A DNA stretch of 64,000 nt from JAOUJD01 sp963841815 (lineage in GTDB: Bacteria; Pseudomonadota; Gammaproteobacteria; Burkholderiales; Burkholderiaceae_F), in assembly GCA_963841815.1 (NCBI GenBank), contig CAWJEE010000019.1, positions 360,215-424,214 on the forward strand, read 5' to 3'. Below, one piece after another: positions 43,522 to 52,768 of this stretch (its first letter is position 1; each line of letters opens with the position of its first letter). The notes under the pieces were generated by a model. That model made no database searches, was not told the DNA's origin, and saw only the letters and a list, made by a program, of their open reading frames with translations. The position numbers were made by a program, and so were the translations under genes.

Positions 43522-46245
43522 TCATCCCGCCGCCGCCCGCTCCAGATCGGCCAGCATCCGCTCGATCCGCGCGCTCGGCTGTTCGGTCGTCACCTGCTCG
43601 CGGAAGCGCTCCACCATCAGCGGAAACGCGAACGGCGTCGGCCGCGACAGCAACCGGTAGTGCACCTTCTGGCGTCGCATTCGGCCGAGCGACTGCCTCA
43701 GCCGCCCGAGTTCCAGTTCCTCCTCCAGGACCTCGCGCTCGGCCTGCGCGAGCAGCCTGTTGCCCGCATCGTGCTTGCGGAACACCTCGTAGAACAGGCC
43801 CGAGCTCGCCTGGAGTTGCTTCACCGACTTCGGAGCCCCCGGATAGCCCTGGAAGATCAGTCCCGACACCCGGGCCACCTCGCGGAACCGGCGCTGCGCG
43901 AGTTCACCCGCGTTCAGGCTCGCCAGCACGTCGTCGAGCAGGCCTCCCTCGGAGAGCAGCGCGTCCCGGCGGCGATGCCACGCGCCCATCCAGTCGATGT
44001 CGACCGGCGAGAGCAGCTCGAAGCCGTAGTCGTTGATCGCGATCGAGAAGGTCGACGGCGTTCCCTGCCCGATCCGGCAGGCGAGCAGCGACGCCAGCCC
44101 CATGTGCACGTGGCGGCCCGCAAACGGGTAGACGAAGAGGTGCCGCCCTTCCGGGGAACGCATCGACTCGACGACCAGCGCGTCGCGCGTCGGCACCACC
44201 GACCACCTGGCCTGGAGCTCGATCAACGGCCGGGCCCGCCGCATCTCGGGTCCTTCGTAGCGGCCGGCCACCGCCTCCTCGAACCGCCGGAGCACGGCGT
44301 CCGCGAGCTCGGTCGACAGCGGCATCTTCGTGCCCATCCACCGCGGCACTGCGCCGCTCCCGCGCTTCGCCGGCTGCACATAGGCCGTCATCTCGTGCAC
44401 GCGGACCAGTTCGAGCGCGCGGCCGCCGAACAGGAACGCGTCGCCCTTGCGCAGCCGGCTGATGAACGATTCCTCGATCGAGCCGAGGCTGCGCCCGCTC
44501 ATCAGCTTCACCAGCATGGTCGCCTCGGAAACGATGGTCCCGATCGACATCCGGTGGCGCTGGCCGATGCGGACGTTCTGGACGCGATGAATCCCCGCGT
44601 CGTCCCGCAGCACCCGGTGATACTCGGGATACACCCGCAGCGCCTCGCCGCCGCGCCCCACGAAATCGAGCGCCCAGTCCCACTCCTCGTCGGCGAGTCC
44701 GCGGTAGCTCCAGGTGTCGCGGACCTCGGCACGAAGTTCCGCCTCTGCGAACCCGGTGCCGAGCGCGATGGTGACCAGGTGCTGGACCAGCACGTCGAGC
44801 GGCCGGTCCGGCGCCTGCCGCGACTCGATGCGGCGCTCCGCCACCGCACGCTGCGCAGCCGCCGCCTCGACGAGTTCGAGCGTGTTCGTCGGCACCAGCG
44901 TCACGCGCGACGCGCGCCCCGGCGCGTGGCCGCTGCGCCCCGCGCGCTGCAGCAGCCGCGCGACGCCCTTCGGGCTGCCGATCTGCAACACGCGCTCGAC
45001 CGGCAGGAAGTCGACGCCGAGGTCGAGGCTCGACGTCGCGACCACCGCCTTCAGCCGCCCGTCCTTCAGGCCCCGTTCGACCCACTCACGCACCTCCCTG
45101 GCGAGGGAGCCGTGATGGAGCGCGATCAGGCCCGCCCACTCGGGCCGGGCTCCGAGGAGCGACTGGTACCAGAGTTCGGATTGCGAGCGCGTGTTGGTGA
45201 ACACCAGCGTGGTCGACGCGTTTTCGATCTCCCGGATGACCGGCTCGAGCATCCTGATGCCGAGATGGCCGGCCCACGGGAAGCGGCCCGGGTCATCGGG
45301 CAGCAACGTATCGACGACGATCTCCTTGTCGATCCGGCCCTCGACCAGCACGCCTTCGTCGCTGTTCAGCAGCACTTGCATCGCGTGGGCGGTGTTGCCC
45401 AGCGTGGCGGACAGGCCCCACACCGCAAGCGGAGCTTGCGGGTGGGGCCGGGGACGCTGGACGCCCGCCTGCGGCCGGCCTCCAGCGTCCCCTATCCCAT
45501 GTCCAGGCCCACCACCCCCGTCCCCCTCCTCGAGGAGGGGGACAGCGGCGCTGCGCGCCGCGCGCTGGCGCGCAAAGGCTCGAAGCCTCGCGAGCGCCAG
45601 TTGCACCTGGACACCGCGCTTGGTGCCGATCAGCTCGTGCCACTCGTCGACGACGACGAGCGCGATATCGGACAGCCGGGCTCGGCTGTCGGCGCGCGAC
45701 AGCATCAGGCTCAGGCTTTCTGGCGTGGTGATCAGGACTTCGGGCAGCCGCTTCGCCTGGCGCGCGCGCTCGCCCGACTCGGTGTCGCCGGTGCGGACAG
45801 CGACCGTCCAGTCGAGCCCGAGGTCGGCGATCGGCTCGGCCAGTGCGCGCGCAGTGTCCGCGGCGAGCGCGCGCATCGGCGTCAACCAGAGAAGGCGCAG
45901 CCCGCCTCCGGACACCTCGCCCGCAAGTGCCCGGTTCAGCAGTGCGAACCAGACGGCGTAGGTCTTTCCAGTTCCGGTCGTGGCATGCAGCAGGCCCGAG
46001 CGTCCGGCGGCGACGTGGCCCCACACGGCGCGCTGGAACTCGAAGGGCTGCCAGCCGTGCGCCGCAAACCAGCCTTCGCCGCTCGGCAGCGCAAGTTGCC
46101 GTAGCGCGCCGCGCTCGACCGACGGCGCGGGAGCCGCCGCGGCAGCACGCTCTTCGCGCTCGAGGCGCGCCTTCTTCGCGCGCCGCGCGCGCAGTTGCGT
46201 TCCGACGTTCGGGCCCGGCGGAAGGCCCCGGCGCTGCTCAGGCAC
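43522..46245 (-). CDS. Lhr-type ligase-associated DEXH box helicase, with in-frame insertion
   Basis: Superfamily 2 helicase of 907 aa (GTG start). Motifs in order: Walker A LHATTGTGKTYAVW near residue 88, DEWH in ALVVVDEWHELIG near 200, SAT in VWGLSATLGN near 275, TNTRSQSELWYQ, VATSSLDLGVDFLP near 410, QRAGRSGH near 436, followed by the winged-helix and Lhr-specific C-domain. It belongs to the group linked to ATP-dependent ligase, exonuclease and PdeM repair modules. Residues about 226-273 are a Gly/Pro/Arg-rich block not seen in the family; see the repeat entry. No ligase gene is in the window. Confidence 0.85.
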   Translation of the reverse strand: MPEQRRGLPPGPNVGTQLRARRAKKARLEREERAAAAAPAPSVERGALRQLALPSGEGWFAAHGWQPFEFQRAVWGHVAAGRSGLLHATTGTGKTYAVWFALLNRALAGEVSGGGLRLLWLTPMRALAADTARALAEPIADLGLDWTVAVRTGDTESGERARQAKRLPEVLITTPESLSLMLSRADSRARLSDIALVVVDEWHELIGTKRGVQVQLALARLRAFARQRAARSAAVPLLEEGDGGGGPGHGIGDAGGRPQAGVQRPRPHPQAPLAVWGLSATLGNTAHAMQVLLNSDEGVLVEGRIDKEIVVDTLLPDDPGRFPWAGHLGIRMLEPVIREIENASTTLVFTNTRSQSELWYQSLLGARPEWAGLIALHHGSLAREVREWVERGLKDGRLKAVVATSSLDLGVDFLPVERVLQIGSPKGVARLLQRAGRSGHAPGRASRVTLVPTNTLELVEAAAAQRAVAERRIESRQAPDRPLDVLVQHLVTIALGTGFAEAELRAEVRDTWSYRGLADEEWDWALDFVGRGGEALRVYPEYHRVLRDDAGIHRVQNVRIGQRHRMSIGTIVSEATMLVKLMSGRSLGSIEESFISRLRKGDAFLFGGRALELVRVHEMTAYVQPAKRGSGAVPRWMGTKMPLSTELADAVLRRFEEAVAGRYEGPEMRRARPLIELQARWSVVPTRDALVVESMRSPEGRHLFVYPFAGRHVHMGLASLLACRIGQGTPSTFSIAINDYGFELLSPVDIDWMGAWHRRRDALLSEGGLLDDVLASLNAGELAQRRFREVARVSGLIFQGYPGAPKSVKQLQASSGLFYEVFRKHDAGNRLLAQAEREVLEEELELGRLRQSLGRMRRQKVHYRLLSRPTPFAFPLMVERFREQVTTEQPSARIERMLADLERAAAG
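45424..45570. repeat. Palindromic repeat insertion inside the helicase gene
   Basis: About 146 bases made of three nested or adjacent hairpins: CCGCAAGC/GCTTGCGG around 45424-45442, GGGGACGCTGGA (45450-45461) with TCCAGCGTCCCC (45481-45492), and a perfect 24-bp palindrome at 45520-45543 centred on CCTCGAGG. Read on the minus strand it keeps the helicase frame and adds about 48 low-complexity residues between LARLRAF and VWGLSATLGN, where relatives have only a few residues. It behaves like a coding palindromic element. Confidence 0.65.
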
Positions 46246-46261
46246 GCGGTGTCCCGGTGAG

Positions 46262-46296
46262 GCTGAAAAAAGAAAACGCCGCCCGGAGGCGGCGTT
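46262..46296 (-). terminator. Rho-independent terminator after the small periplasmic protein gene
   Basis: Stem AACGCCGCC (46275-46283) with GGCGGCGTT (46288-46296), loop CGGA, followed on the minus strand by TTCTTTTTTC. It separates the small gene from the helicase gene. Confidence 0.8.
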
Positions 46297-46315
46297 CCGT
46301 GCTTCAGTGGCGAGA

Positions 46316-46561
46316 TTACTGGACGCCGAGCGTCTTCATCGCCTTCGCCAGCGTGTCGACCGACTCCTGGTGCTTGCCGGCCTTGTGCAGCGCCTCGCCT
46401 TCGGCGCGCTGCTTCTTCACCTCGGCCATCTGGGCCTCGGTGAGCTTCGGGTTCTTGGCCAGCGCCTCGTCGATCTTCTTCATGTCGGCCGGGCAGTGGA
46501 AAGCCAGCGCGGCGCCGGAAAACAGCAGGGCACCGGCGGCCAGGACGATTCTCGACTTCAT
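46316..46561 (-). CDS. Small periplasmic protein, unknown
   Basis: Exported protein of 81 aa. Signal peptide 1-20 (SGAALA|FHC) then a Lys/Glu-rich helical body (MKKIDEALAKNPKLTEAQMAEVKKQRAEGEALHKAGKHQESVDTLAKAMKTLG, a TPR-like helix pair near 50-77 visible as ALHKAGKHQESVDTLAKAMK). One Cys remains in the mature protein. ATG at 46561 follows GGAGACAACC. No family assigned; small proteins of this type are frequent in Betaproteobacteria. Confidence 0.72.
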   Translation of the reverse strand: MKSRIVLAAGALLFSGAALAFHCPADMKKIDEALAKNPKLTEAQMAEVKKQRAEGEALHKAGKHQESVDTLAKAMKTLGVQ

Positions 46562-46712
46562 GGTTGTCTCCTGGGAGGGTTGGAAACCGCGCCCGGGAAG
46601 GACGCGAGCGGCGAATATAGCGGCACGCACCGTGCGCGTCAGCCCCGCGGAATGCTGCATCCAGACCCACGTCGCCGCCGTGGACAAGCCATGGCAGCGC
46701 GGAGCTGCGCCT

Positions 46713-47933
46713 TCATTCCGCGACGCGGCGCACGGCAACGAACGTGATCAGCCGCACCGTGGCGTAGGCCAGCCGATAACCGATGCGCTTCCACCACGAC
46801 CGCTGCGCCAGCGCGGGCGCGTGGACAGCCACCGACTCGTGTTCGATCGCGCGCTCCAGTTCGTCGCGCAGCTGCATCGCGAAGCCATGGTCGATCACCG
46901 CGACGTTCGCCTCGCGAGCGAGCAGCAGGCTGTATGGGTCGATATTGCTCGACCCGACGGTCGACCAGACCTGGTCGAAGACCGCGACCTTGGCGTGCAG
47001 GAAACTCGGCGTGTACTCGTGGAGCTGCACGCCGGCCTGCACCAGCTGCCCGTACAGCGCCTGCTGCGCGTAGTGCTGCAGCCGGTACTCGACACGGCCC
47101 TGCAGCAGGAGCCGCACCCGCACACCGCGTCGCGCGGCCGCGCAGAGCGCCTGGATGAGCTTCCGCCCGGGAAGAAAGTACGCCGACGCGATCAGGATCT
47201 CTCGGTGCGCGTCTTCGATGCAGTCCAGGTAGGCATGCTCGATGGTCCGGCGGTTGCGCAGGTTGTCCCGCAGCAGCAGCGCGGCGCGCATGTTCTGCGG
47301 GAGCAGCGTCGAGGGCTCGATGTACCGCGGCGGCGCATCGCCGGACCCCCGGTCCCCCGCCGACACCGTCCACCACAAGCGCTTCACGACGAACGCGATG
47401 AGGCTCACCAGCGGACCCTCGCACGCCACCGCGAAGTCGTAGCGCGGGCCGATGTCGGCACCGTCGGCACCGGGATGATGGCGGTCGTCGATGATGTTGA
47501 TGCCGCCGACGAAGGCGAGGCGATCGTCCACCACGGCTATCTTGCGATGCAGCCGCCGGAGCAACCGCCGCTGGAGGCGCCACCAGATGCCGGGACGGAA
47601 CACCCGGAAACGCACTCCGCCCGCGGCCATGCGTCTCTGCAGCTCCGGAACCGCCTTCTGGGAGCCGAAGGCATCGACGAGCAGGTGAACCGCGACGCCA
47701 CGACCGGCCGCGGCCTGCAGCGCATCGGCGACGCGCACGCCGACGGCGTCGAGCTCGAAAATGTACGTTTCCATGTGCACCGATTCGCGCGCGCCGTCGA
47801 TCGCGGCCAGCAGGCGCGGAAAGAACTCGGCTCCGCTGCGCAGCAGTTCGATCCGGTTGCCGCCGTAGATCAATGGCCGCGTGGAAAGCGACCGCTCGAG
47901 CCGCCGTCGCGCCCACGGCGTGGCAGCGCTCAC
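46713..47933 (-). CDS. clsB: Phospholipase D-family cardiolipin synthase
   Basis: PLD-superfamily enzyme of 406 aa. Two HKD motifs are present: HRKIAVVDDRLAFVGGINI near residue 131 and HAKVAVFDQVWSTVGSSNID near 314. ClsB-type cardiolipin synthases join phosphatidylglycerol molecules in the inner membrane, and RYIEPSTLLPQNMRA-type linkers match. GTG at 47933 overlaps the upstream EEP stop (GTGA). The open frame extends upstream only in Arg-rich sequence. Part of the four-gene run from nudB. Confidence 0.87.
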   Translation of the reverse strand: MSAATPWARRRLERSLSTRPLIYGGNRIELLRSGAEFFPRLLAAIDGARESVHMETYIFELDAVGVRVADALQAAAGRGVAVHLLVDAFGSQKAVPELQRRMAAGGVRFRVFRPGIWWRLQRRLLRRLHRKIAVVDDRLAFVGGINIIDDRHHPGADGADIGPRYDFAVACEGPLVSLIAFVVKRLWWTVSAGDRGSGDAPPRYIEPSTLLPQNMRAALLLRDNLRNRRTIEHAYLDCIEDAHREILIASAYFLPGRKLIQALCAAARRGVRVRLLLQGRVEYRLQHYAQQALYGQLVQAGVQLHEYTPSFLHAKVAVFDQVWSTVGSSNIDPYSLLLAREANVAVIDHGFAMQLRDELERAIEHESVAVHAPALAQRSWWKRIGYRLAYATVRLITFVAVRRVAE

Positions 47934-48739
47934 TTGACCTCGAGGTCGGCGATCAGCGGCATGTGGTCGGAACGCTGCGACCACTCCAGCCCCTTGGGTA
48001 CCCGCACTTCGTGCACGTTGAAGCCGCGCACGTAGATGCGGTCGAGCATCAGCCACGGCATCACGCTCGGGAACGTCCGCGCGACCGGCGCGCGCTTCGG
48101 CTCGCGCCACGGCAGCAGGCGGTCCATCAGCCGGGGCCGCGCGTGCCGGCGATTGAACTCCGACGCGACCTCGAGCACGTCGAGTTCATCGTGCAGCACC
48201 TTGTCGGCGGAGCGCTGCCAGTCGTTGAAGTCGCCTGCGATGATCAGCGGCGCGTCGGGCGGAACCTCGGAGCGCACGAAGTCGACGAGAAACTCCGCCT
48301 GCCGCACGCGGCTCCTCTTGATCAGGCCGAAGTGCGTGTTGATCAGGTGGATTTCGACCGAACCGTTTCGACCCTTGTAATGCGACACCGCGTGCAGCAG
48401 ACCGCGCTTTTCCAGCACGTGGTCGGAGATGTCGTGGTTCAGGAATACCCCGATCTCGTGGCGCGACACGATCGCGTTGCCGTGGTGACCGTGCGGATAC
48501 ACGGCGTTCATGCCGTAGGCGCGGTGCAGGTAGCTCCCGGTGCACAGGTAGTCCAGCTGCGTGCCTTCCGGGTAGCCCTTGCGCTTGGCCATGCGCTCGT
48601 TGCGGTCCTGCACTTCCTGCAGGAACACGATGTCGGCGTCGATCGCGGCGAGCGCGAGCCGGACGCCGTGGATGCGGACCTTCGGCCGCAGCCCCATCAC
48701 GCCCTTGTGGATGTTGTAAGTGGCGACGCGAAGTTTCAT
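47930..48739 (-). CDS. Endonuclease/exonuclease/phosphatase (EEP) family protein
   Basis: EEP-fold metal-dependent phosphodiesterase of 269 aa. Landmarks: RVATYNIHKGV at residues 4-14, DIVFLQEVQDR near 36 with the metal Glu, NTHFGL near 133, IIAGDFNDW near 166 and the final SDHMPLIADLEV with the catalytic Asp-His. Adjacent cardiolipin synthase suggests a phospholipid-related hydrolase, as in other ClsB neighbours, rather than a DNA-repair enzyme; this is context only. ATG at 48739 overlaps the upstream stop. Confidence 0.85.
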   Translation of the reverse strand: MKLRVATYNIHKGVMGLRPKVRIHGVRLALAAIDADIVFLQEVQDRNERMAKRKGYPEGTQLDYLCTGSYLHRAYGMNAVYPHGHHGNAIVSRHEIGVFLNHDISDHVLEKRGLLHAVSHYKGRNGSVEIHLINTHFGLIKRSRVRQAEFLVDFVRSEVPPDAPLIIAGDFNDWQRSADKVLHDELDVLEVASEFNRRHARPRLMDRLLPWREPKRAPVARTFPSVMPWLMLDRIYVRGFNVHEVRVPKGLEWSQRSDHMPLIADLEVK

Positions 48740-50268
48740 GGAGCGGTGGCGGTGGACCCTGCGGGACGCAGCGAGAAGTAGGAAGCGAGCAGGCGCGGGT
48801 CGTCGAAGTGGCGGCGCCCGACGAACGCCGTCGCATGATGGCCCCATTGCCGCATCTGCCCCGCGGATTCGACACCCATCGGCCAGAGGATGTAGCGCTC
48901 GCCGCGCTCGGTGCCCGGCATCAGGCCGTCGCTGCCGTACGCGCTCCGCGTGCCTCCGCTCGTGCTCGGCAGGGTCGTCAGGCGGCGGTCGTCGTCGAGC
49001 TGGTAACGCATCGCCGGTTCGGCACGCGGCTCGACGGAAACGCGTTGCAGGTAGTGCGTGCCGGACTCGATTCGCAGGACCACGACCTCGTCGCGCTTCG
49101 GCGCGCGCACCGTCTGCGGCGAGAACATGCCTTCGTCCAGCGAATCGACCGGCGGGCGCGCGACGACGCGCTCCGTCGGGAAGAACAGGTGATAGCAGCC
49201 GCACGGATGGATCGTGTCGTACACGAGCGGCACGCCGTCGCGGTCCAGCGTCACGCGCCAGACCAGGCCGTCGATGCGACCCGAAAGCGGGTCGAGCGCA
49301 TGACGCGCCGGACGCTCGCCGAACCAGAACGTGTAGACGAGCTGGATGCGCGCGCCGTCCTCGAACAGCGCGTATGTGACGCGCGTGTAGCCGATGGGCT
49401 GCGCCGGGTCGACCGTCGGAAGATCGGCTCGGTCCAGCCCCACCTCGCCCGGCTGGTCGTGCGTGGCCTGCACGCCGATCTCGAGCAGCGGCGCGTGCCG
49501 CACCAGCAGCACGGTCCGGTCGAAGCGCGACAGCGCCGGCAGCCCGAGCGCATCGGTGGCACCCGGGAGCGTGACGTCGGGAACCGGCCACGCAGTCCGC
49601 ACGCCGAAGCGCATCAAGCGGCCGCGCACCGGCAACTGCTCCAGCGGCACCGCGAACACGGCACGTGTGTCGTCCTGCCAGCGGGCGACGCCGGCGGCGA
49701 CCGGGAGCTGGGTCAACGGATACAGGCCAAGGGCGCGCGAGCTGGCGCTGTACGCGTCCGGCACCCGGGCGCGCGACTTCAGCGTGTCGAACGACGGCGC
49801 GTCCGCCGCACCCAGCAGCACGCGGCAGCGCGCGAGGTCGTCCGGCGGCAACGCGGCGTTGGCGAGCTCCGCGGTACGGCCGGCGTCGTCGAGCGCGGCC
49901 AGCCTGGCGAGCCATGCCTTGCGCGGCGGACCGTCCGCCGCGGCCTTGGGAGCGAGCGCGGCGGTCAGGCGGTCGACCCGGAGGTAGGGAAAGCCGGCGA
50001 TGCGTGGCGCTTCCGCGTCGCGCACAGCGAGGGCATCGACGCGGCGATCGATGTCGGCGAACAGGCGCGCGCAGTACCCGACGTCGTCCTCGCGCTCGAG
50101 ATGGCGCGCGATAGGCTCGCTCGCATACGGGTCGGCCGGATCGACCGTGGCGCAGCCGGCCAGCACGGAAGCTGCCGACAGCACCAGGGCGCTAGCGCGC
50201 CGCGCCCAGCCGCTCGAGCCGCCGGATCGCCCCGGCGTTGGTCCAGGAGAAGCAGGCGTCCGCGGCAT
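48736..50268 (-). CDS. Unrecognised lipoprotein
   Basis: About 510 aa; no family recognised. The lipobox is SVLAGCATVDP, 35-40 residues after the ATG chosen at 50268, which is a long leader; a GTG at the Val of ALVLSAASVLAGC would give a very short one, so the start is uncertain. The body has Trp/Tyr/Asp-rich strands (YALFEDGARIQLVYTFWFGERPARH near 310; DTIHPCGCYHLFFPTERVV near 355, with a CGC pair). Overlaps nudB by 77 bases and the EEP gene by 4. It probably sits in the outer membrane or periplasm. Confidence 0.72.
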   Translation of the reverse strand: MPRTPASPGPTPGRSGGSSGWARRASALVLSAASVLAGCATVDPADPYASEPIARHLEREDDVGYCARLFADIDRRVDALAVRDAEAPRIAGFPYLRVDRLTAALAPKAAADGPPRKAWLARLAALDDAGRTAELANAALPPDDLARCRVLLGAADAPSFDTLKSRARVPDAYSASSRALGLYPLTQLPVAAGVARWQDDTRAVFAVPLEQLPVRGRLMRFGVRTAWPVPDVTLPGATDALGLPALSRFDRTVLLVRHAPLLEIGVQATHDQPGEVGLDRADLPTVDPAQPIGYTRVTYALFEDGARIQLVYTFWFGERPARHALDPLSGRIDGLVWRVTLDRDGVPLVYDTIHPCGCYHLFFPTERVVARPPVDSLDEGMFSPQTVRAPKRDEVVVLRIESGTHYLQRVSVEPRAEPAMRYQLDDDRRLTTLPSTSGGTRSAYGSDGLMPGTERGERYILWPMGVESAGQMRQWGHHATAFVGRRHFDDPRLLASYFSLRPAGSTATAP

Positions 50269-50683
50269 CGCGCCACGGCAGCCAGAGATAGCGCGTGTGC
50301 TCGGCCGGGGCCAGGACGGGTTCGAAGCGCTGCGGGACGCAGAGTCCAAAGACATGCTCCGTATTATGCGTAACGCCGGGCGCGTAACGCTTGCGCCACT
50401 GTGCGTAGATCTCGTACCGGTGAGTGAGGTTCCAGTCGTCGAACGCATCGGCCTGGAATGCGAGTCCTGTTTCCTCGGCCACCTCGCGCGCGCAGGTCGC
50501 GCGCAGCGGCTCGTCGGCCGTGGCCCGGCTCCCGGTGACCGACTGCCAGAACCCCGCGTGATCGGCGCGCTCGAGCAGCAGCACGTCGAGCGCGCGCGTG
50601 TAGATCACGACGAGCACCGATTCCGGGATCTTCGGGGACGGCGCCCTGCGCGCCGTCCCTTCGGTCCCCGCGCCGGCACTCAT
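50192..50683 (-). CDS. nudB: Dihydroneopterin triphosphate diphosphatase
   Basis: Nudix hydrolase of 163 aa in folate synthesis, removing pyrophosphate from dihydroneopterin triphosphate. Compared with E. coli NudB it keeps PESVLVVIYT, GFWQSVTGS, the Nudix box region ATCAREVAEETGL, and RYAPGVTHNTEH. ATG at 50683 lies 11 bases after the aspS stop, the same order as in E. coli. A GC-rich 10-bp hairpin (50635-50659) covers early codons and could affect translation. The tail overlaps the lipoprotein gene. Confidence 0.87.
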   Translation of the reverse strand: MSAGAGTEGTARRAPSPKIPESVLVVIYTRALDVLLLERADHAGFWQSVTGSRATADEPLRATCAREVAEETGLAFQADAFDDWNLTHRYEIYAQWRKRYAPGVTHNTEHVFGLCVPQRFEPVLAPAEHTRYLWLPWRDAADACFSWTNAGAIRRLERLGAAR

Positions 50684-50694
50684 CGCAGGCGTGG

Positions 50695-52506
50695 TCAGGC
50701 GACCCTGGGCTCCGCCGTCTTCGCCTCCGCGTTGCGCAGGCGAATGTGCAGCTCGCGCAGCTGCTTCTCGTCGACGGCGCTCGGCGCCTGCGTCAGCAGG
50801 CACTGCGCGCGCTGCGTCTTCGGGAACGCGATCACGTCGCGAATCGACTCGGCGCCCGCCATCATCGTCACGATGCGATCGAGGCCGAACGCGATCCCGC
50901 CGTGCGGCGGTGCGCCGTACTGCAGCGCGTCGAGCAGGAAGCCGAACTTCAGCTTCGCCTCGTCGGCGTCGATCTTCAGCGCGCGGAACACCTTGCTCTG
51001 CACGTCCTCACGGTGGATACGCACCGACCCGCCGCCGATCTCCCAGCCGTTCAGCGCCATGTCGTAGGCCTTGGCGAGCGCCTTCGCCGGGTCGGTCGCG
51101 AGGTAGTCCTCGTGACCTTCCTTCGGGCTCGTGAACGGGTGGTGCGCGGCGACGTAGCGGTTCTCTTCCTCGTCGTACTCGAACATCGGGAAGTCGATCA
51201 CCCACAGCGGCCTCCAGCCCTCGGCCGACAGCCCGTGCGTGCGACCGAACTCGCTGTGCCCGATCTTCGTGCGCAGCGCGCCGAGCGAGTCGTAGACCAC
51301 CTTCGCGCGATCGGCGCCGAAGAAGATCACGTCGCCGTCCGCCGCGCCGGTGCGCTGCAGGACCGCGGCGAGCGCGGCGTCGTTCAGGTTCTTGACGATC
51401 GGGCTCTGCAGGCCGTCGCGCCCCTTCGCCGCCTCGTTGACCTTGATGTAAGCGAGGCCCTTCGCCCCGTAGATCTTCACGAATTCGGTGTAGCCGTCGA
51501 TCTCCGAGCGCGGCATCTCGCCGCCCGCGGGAATGCGCAACGCCACGACGCGCCCGTCCTTCATCTCGGCGGCGGCCTTGAACACCTTGAAGTCGACGTC
51601 CTTCACAACGTCGGTGACGTCGGCGAGCTCGAGGGTCACGCGCAGGTCCGGCTTGTCGGAGCCGTACCGGCGCATCGCCTCGCCGTAGGTCATCACCGGG
51701 AACGGGTTCGGCAGCCTGACGCCCAGCACCTCGTCGAACACGGTGCGGATCATCTCTTCCATCAGCGCGCGGATCTCGGTCTCGTCGAGGAAGGACGTCT
51801 CGACGTCGATCTGCGTGAACTCGGGCTGGCGGTCGGCGCGCAGGTCCTCGTCGCGGAAGCACTTGACGATCTGGTAGTAGCGGTCGAAGCCGGCGATCAT
51901 CAGCAGCTGCTTGAAGAGCTGCGGCGACTGCGGCAGCGCGAAGAACTCGCCGGCGTGCACGCGCGACGGCACGAGGTAGTCGCGCGCGCCTTCCGGCGTG
52001 CTCTTCGTGAGCATCGGCGTCTCGATGTCGACGAAGCCGTGCCCGTCGAGGAACTTGCGAACCGCCATCGCGACCTTGTAGCGCAGCATCAGGTTCTTCT
52101 GCATCGGCAGGCGGCGCAGGTCCAGCACGCGATGCGTGAGGCGCGTGGTCTCCGAGAGGTTGTCGTCGTCGAGCTGGAAGGGAATCGCGACGGACGGGTT
52201 CAGGATGGTCAGTTCCTGGGCCAGCACCTCGATCTCGCCGGATACGAGGTTGGCGTTGACCGTGCCTTCCGGGCGCCTGCGCACCGTGCCCGTGATCTTC
52301 AGGCAGTACTCGTTGCGCACCTTCTCCGCCTGCCCGAAGACTTCGGGCCGGTCGGGATCGCAGACCACCTGCACCAGGCCTTCGCGGTCCCGCAGGTCGA
52401 TGAAGATGACGCCGCCGTGGTCACGGCGCCGGTGCACCCATCCGAAGAGGGTGACGGCCTGGCCGACGAACTTCGCATCCACCAGGCCCGCATATTCCGT
52501 ACGCAT
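50695..52506 (-). CDS. aspS: Aspartate-tRNA ligase
   Basis: Class II aminoacyl-tRNA synthetase of 603 aa, bacterial AspRS with N-terminal OB-fold, catalytic core and GAD insertion. Motifs: FLDGHGFVDIETPMLTKSTPEGARDY near residue 152 (motif 1, quoted as FVDIETPMLTKSTPEGARDY), FRDEDLRADRQPEFTQID (motif 2) and GIAFGLDRIVTMM (motif 3). The anticodon-binding stretch RRRDHGGVIFIDLRDREGL has His where E. coli has Leu, as in non-discriminating enzymes that also charge tRNA-Asn. Good match throughout. Confidence 0.95.
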   Translation of the reverse strand: MRTEYAGLVDAKFVGQAVTLFGWVHRRRDHGGVIFIDLRDREGLVQVVCDPDRPEVFGQAEKVRNEYCLKITGTVRRRPEGTVNANLVSGEIEVLAQELTILNPSVAIPFQLDDDNLSETTRLTHRVLDLRRLPMQKNLMLRYKVAMAVRKFLDGHGFVDIETPMLTKSTPEGARDYLVPSRVHAGEFFALPQSPQLFKQLLMIAGFDRYYQIVKCFRDEDLRADRQPEFTQIDVETSFLDETEIRALMEEMIRTVFDEVLGVRLPNPFPVMTYGEAMRRYGSDKPDLRVTLELADVTDVVKDVDFKVFKAAAEMKDGRVVALRIPAGGEMPRSEIDGYTEFVKIYGAKGLAYIKVNEAAKGRDGLQSPIVKNLNDAALAAVLQRTGAADGDVIFFGADRAKVVYDSLGALRTKIGHSEFGRTHGLSAEGWRPLWVIDFPMFEYDEEENRYVAAHHPFTSPKEGHEDYLATDPAKALAKAYDMALNGWEIGGGSVRIHREDVQSKVFRALKIDADEAKLKFGFLLDALQYGAPPHGGIAFGLDRIVTMMAGAESIRDVIAFPKTQRAQCLLTQAPSAVDEKQLRELHIRLRNAEAKTAEPRVA

Positions 52507-52768
52507 AAAAGCTCCGCTTGTCGTTGGCTGGCCTCGGCCCGCCGAATGTGTCGTGATCGTGGAAGTCAGCGTTTGCGTCGGGCGGCACCCGACATGGCGG
52601 GCCGAACGGTCGCCAACCGCCCGGCCCTACCGGTTTCGTGCGTTCGCGAGCGCTCGGGCGAAGGACGCGACCCGGCCTCGCTGGACAGCGATGGCGAAGC
52701 GGGCGCAGAGGGGCGATTGCATGGTCGCTAGCTTAAAGGGGAAGGCATCTGCCCTCAACCCGGATGGA

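Noticed and set aside
50635..50659. Second copy of the helicase palindromic element near nudB
   Set aside because: It is a GC hairpin with a GGGGAC edge but shares too little sequence with the helicase insertion to call it the same repeat.
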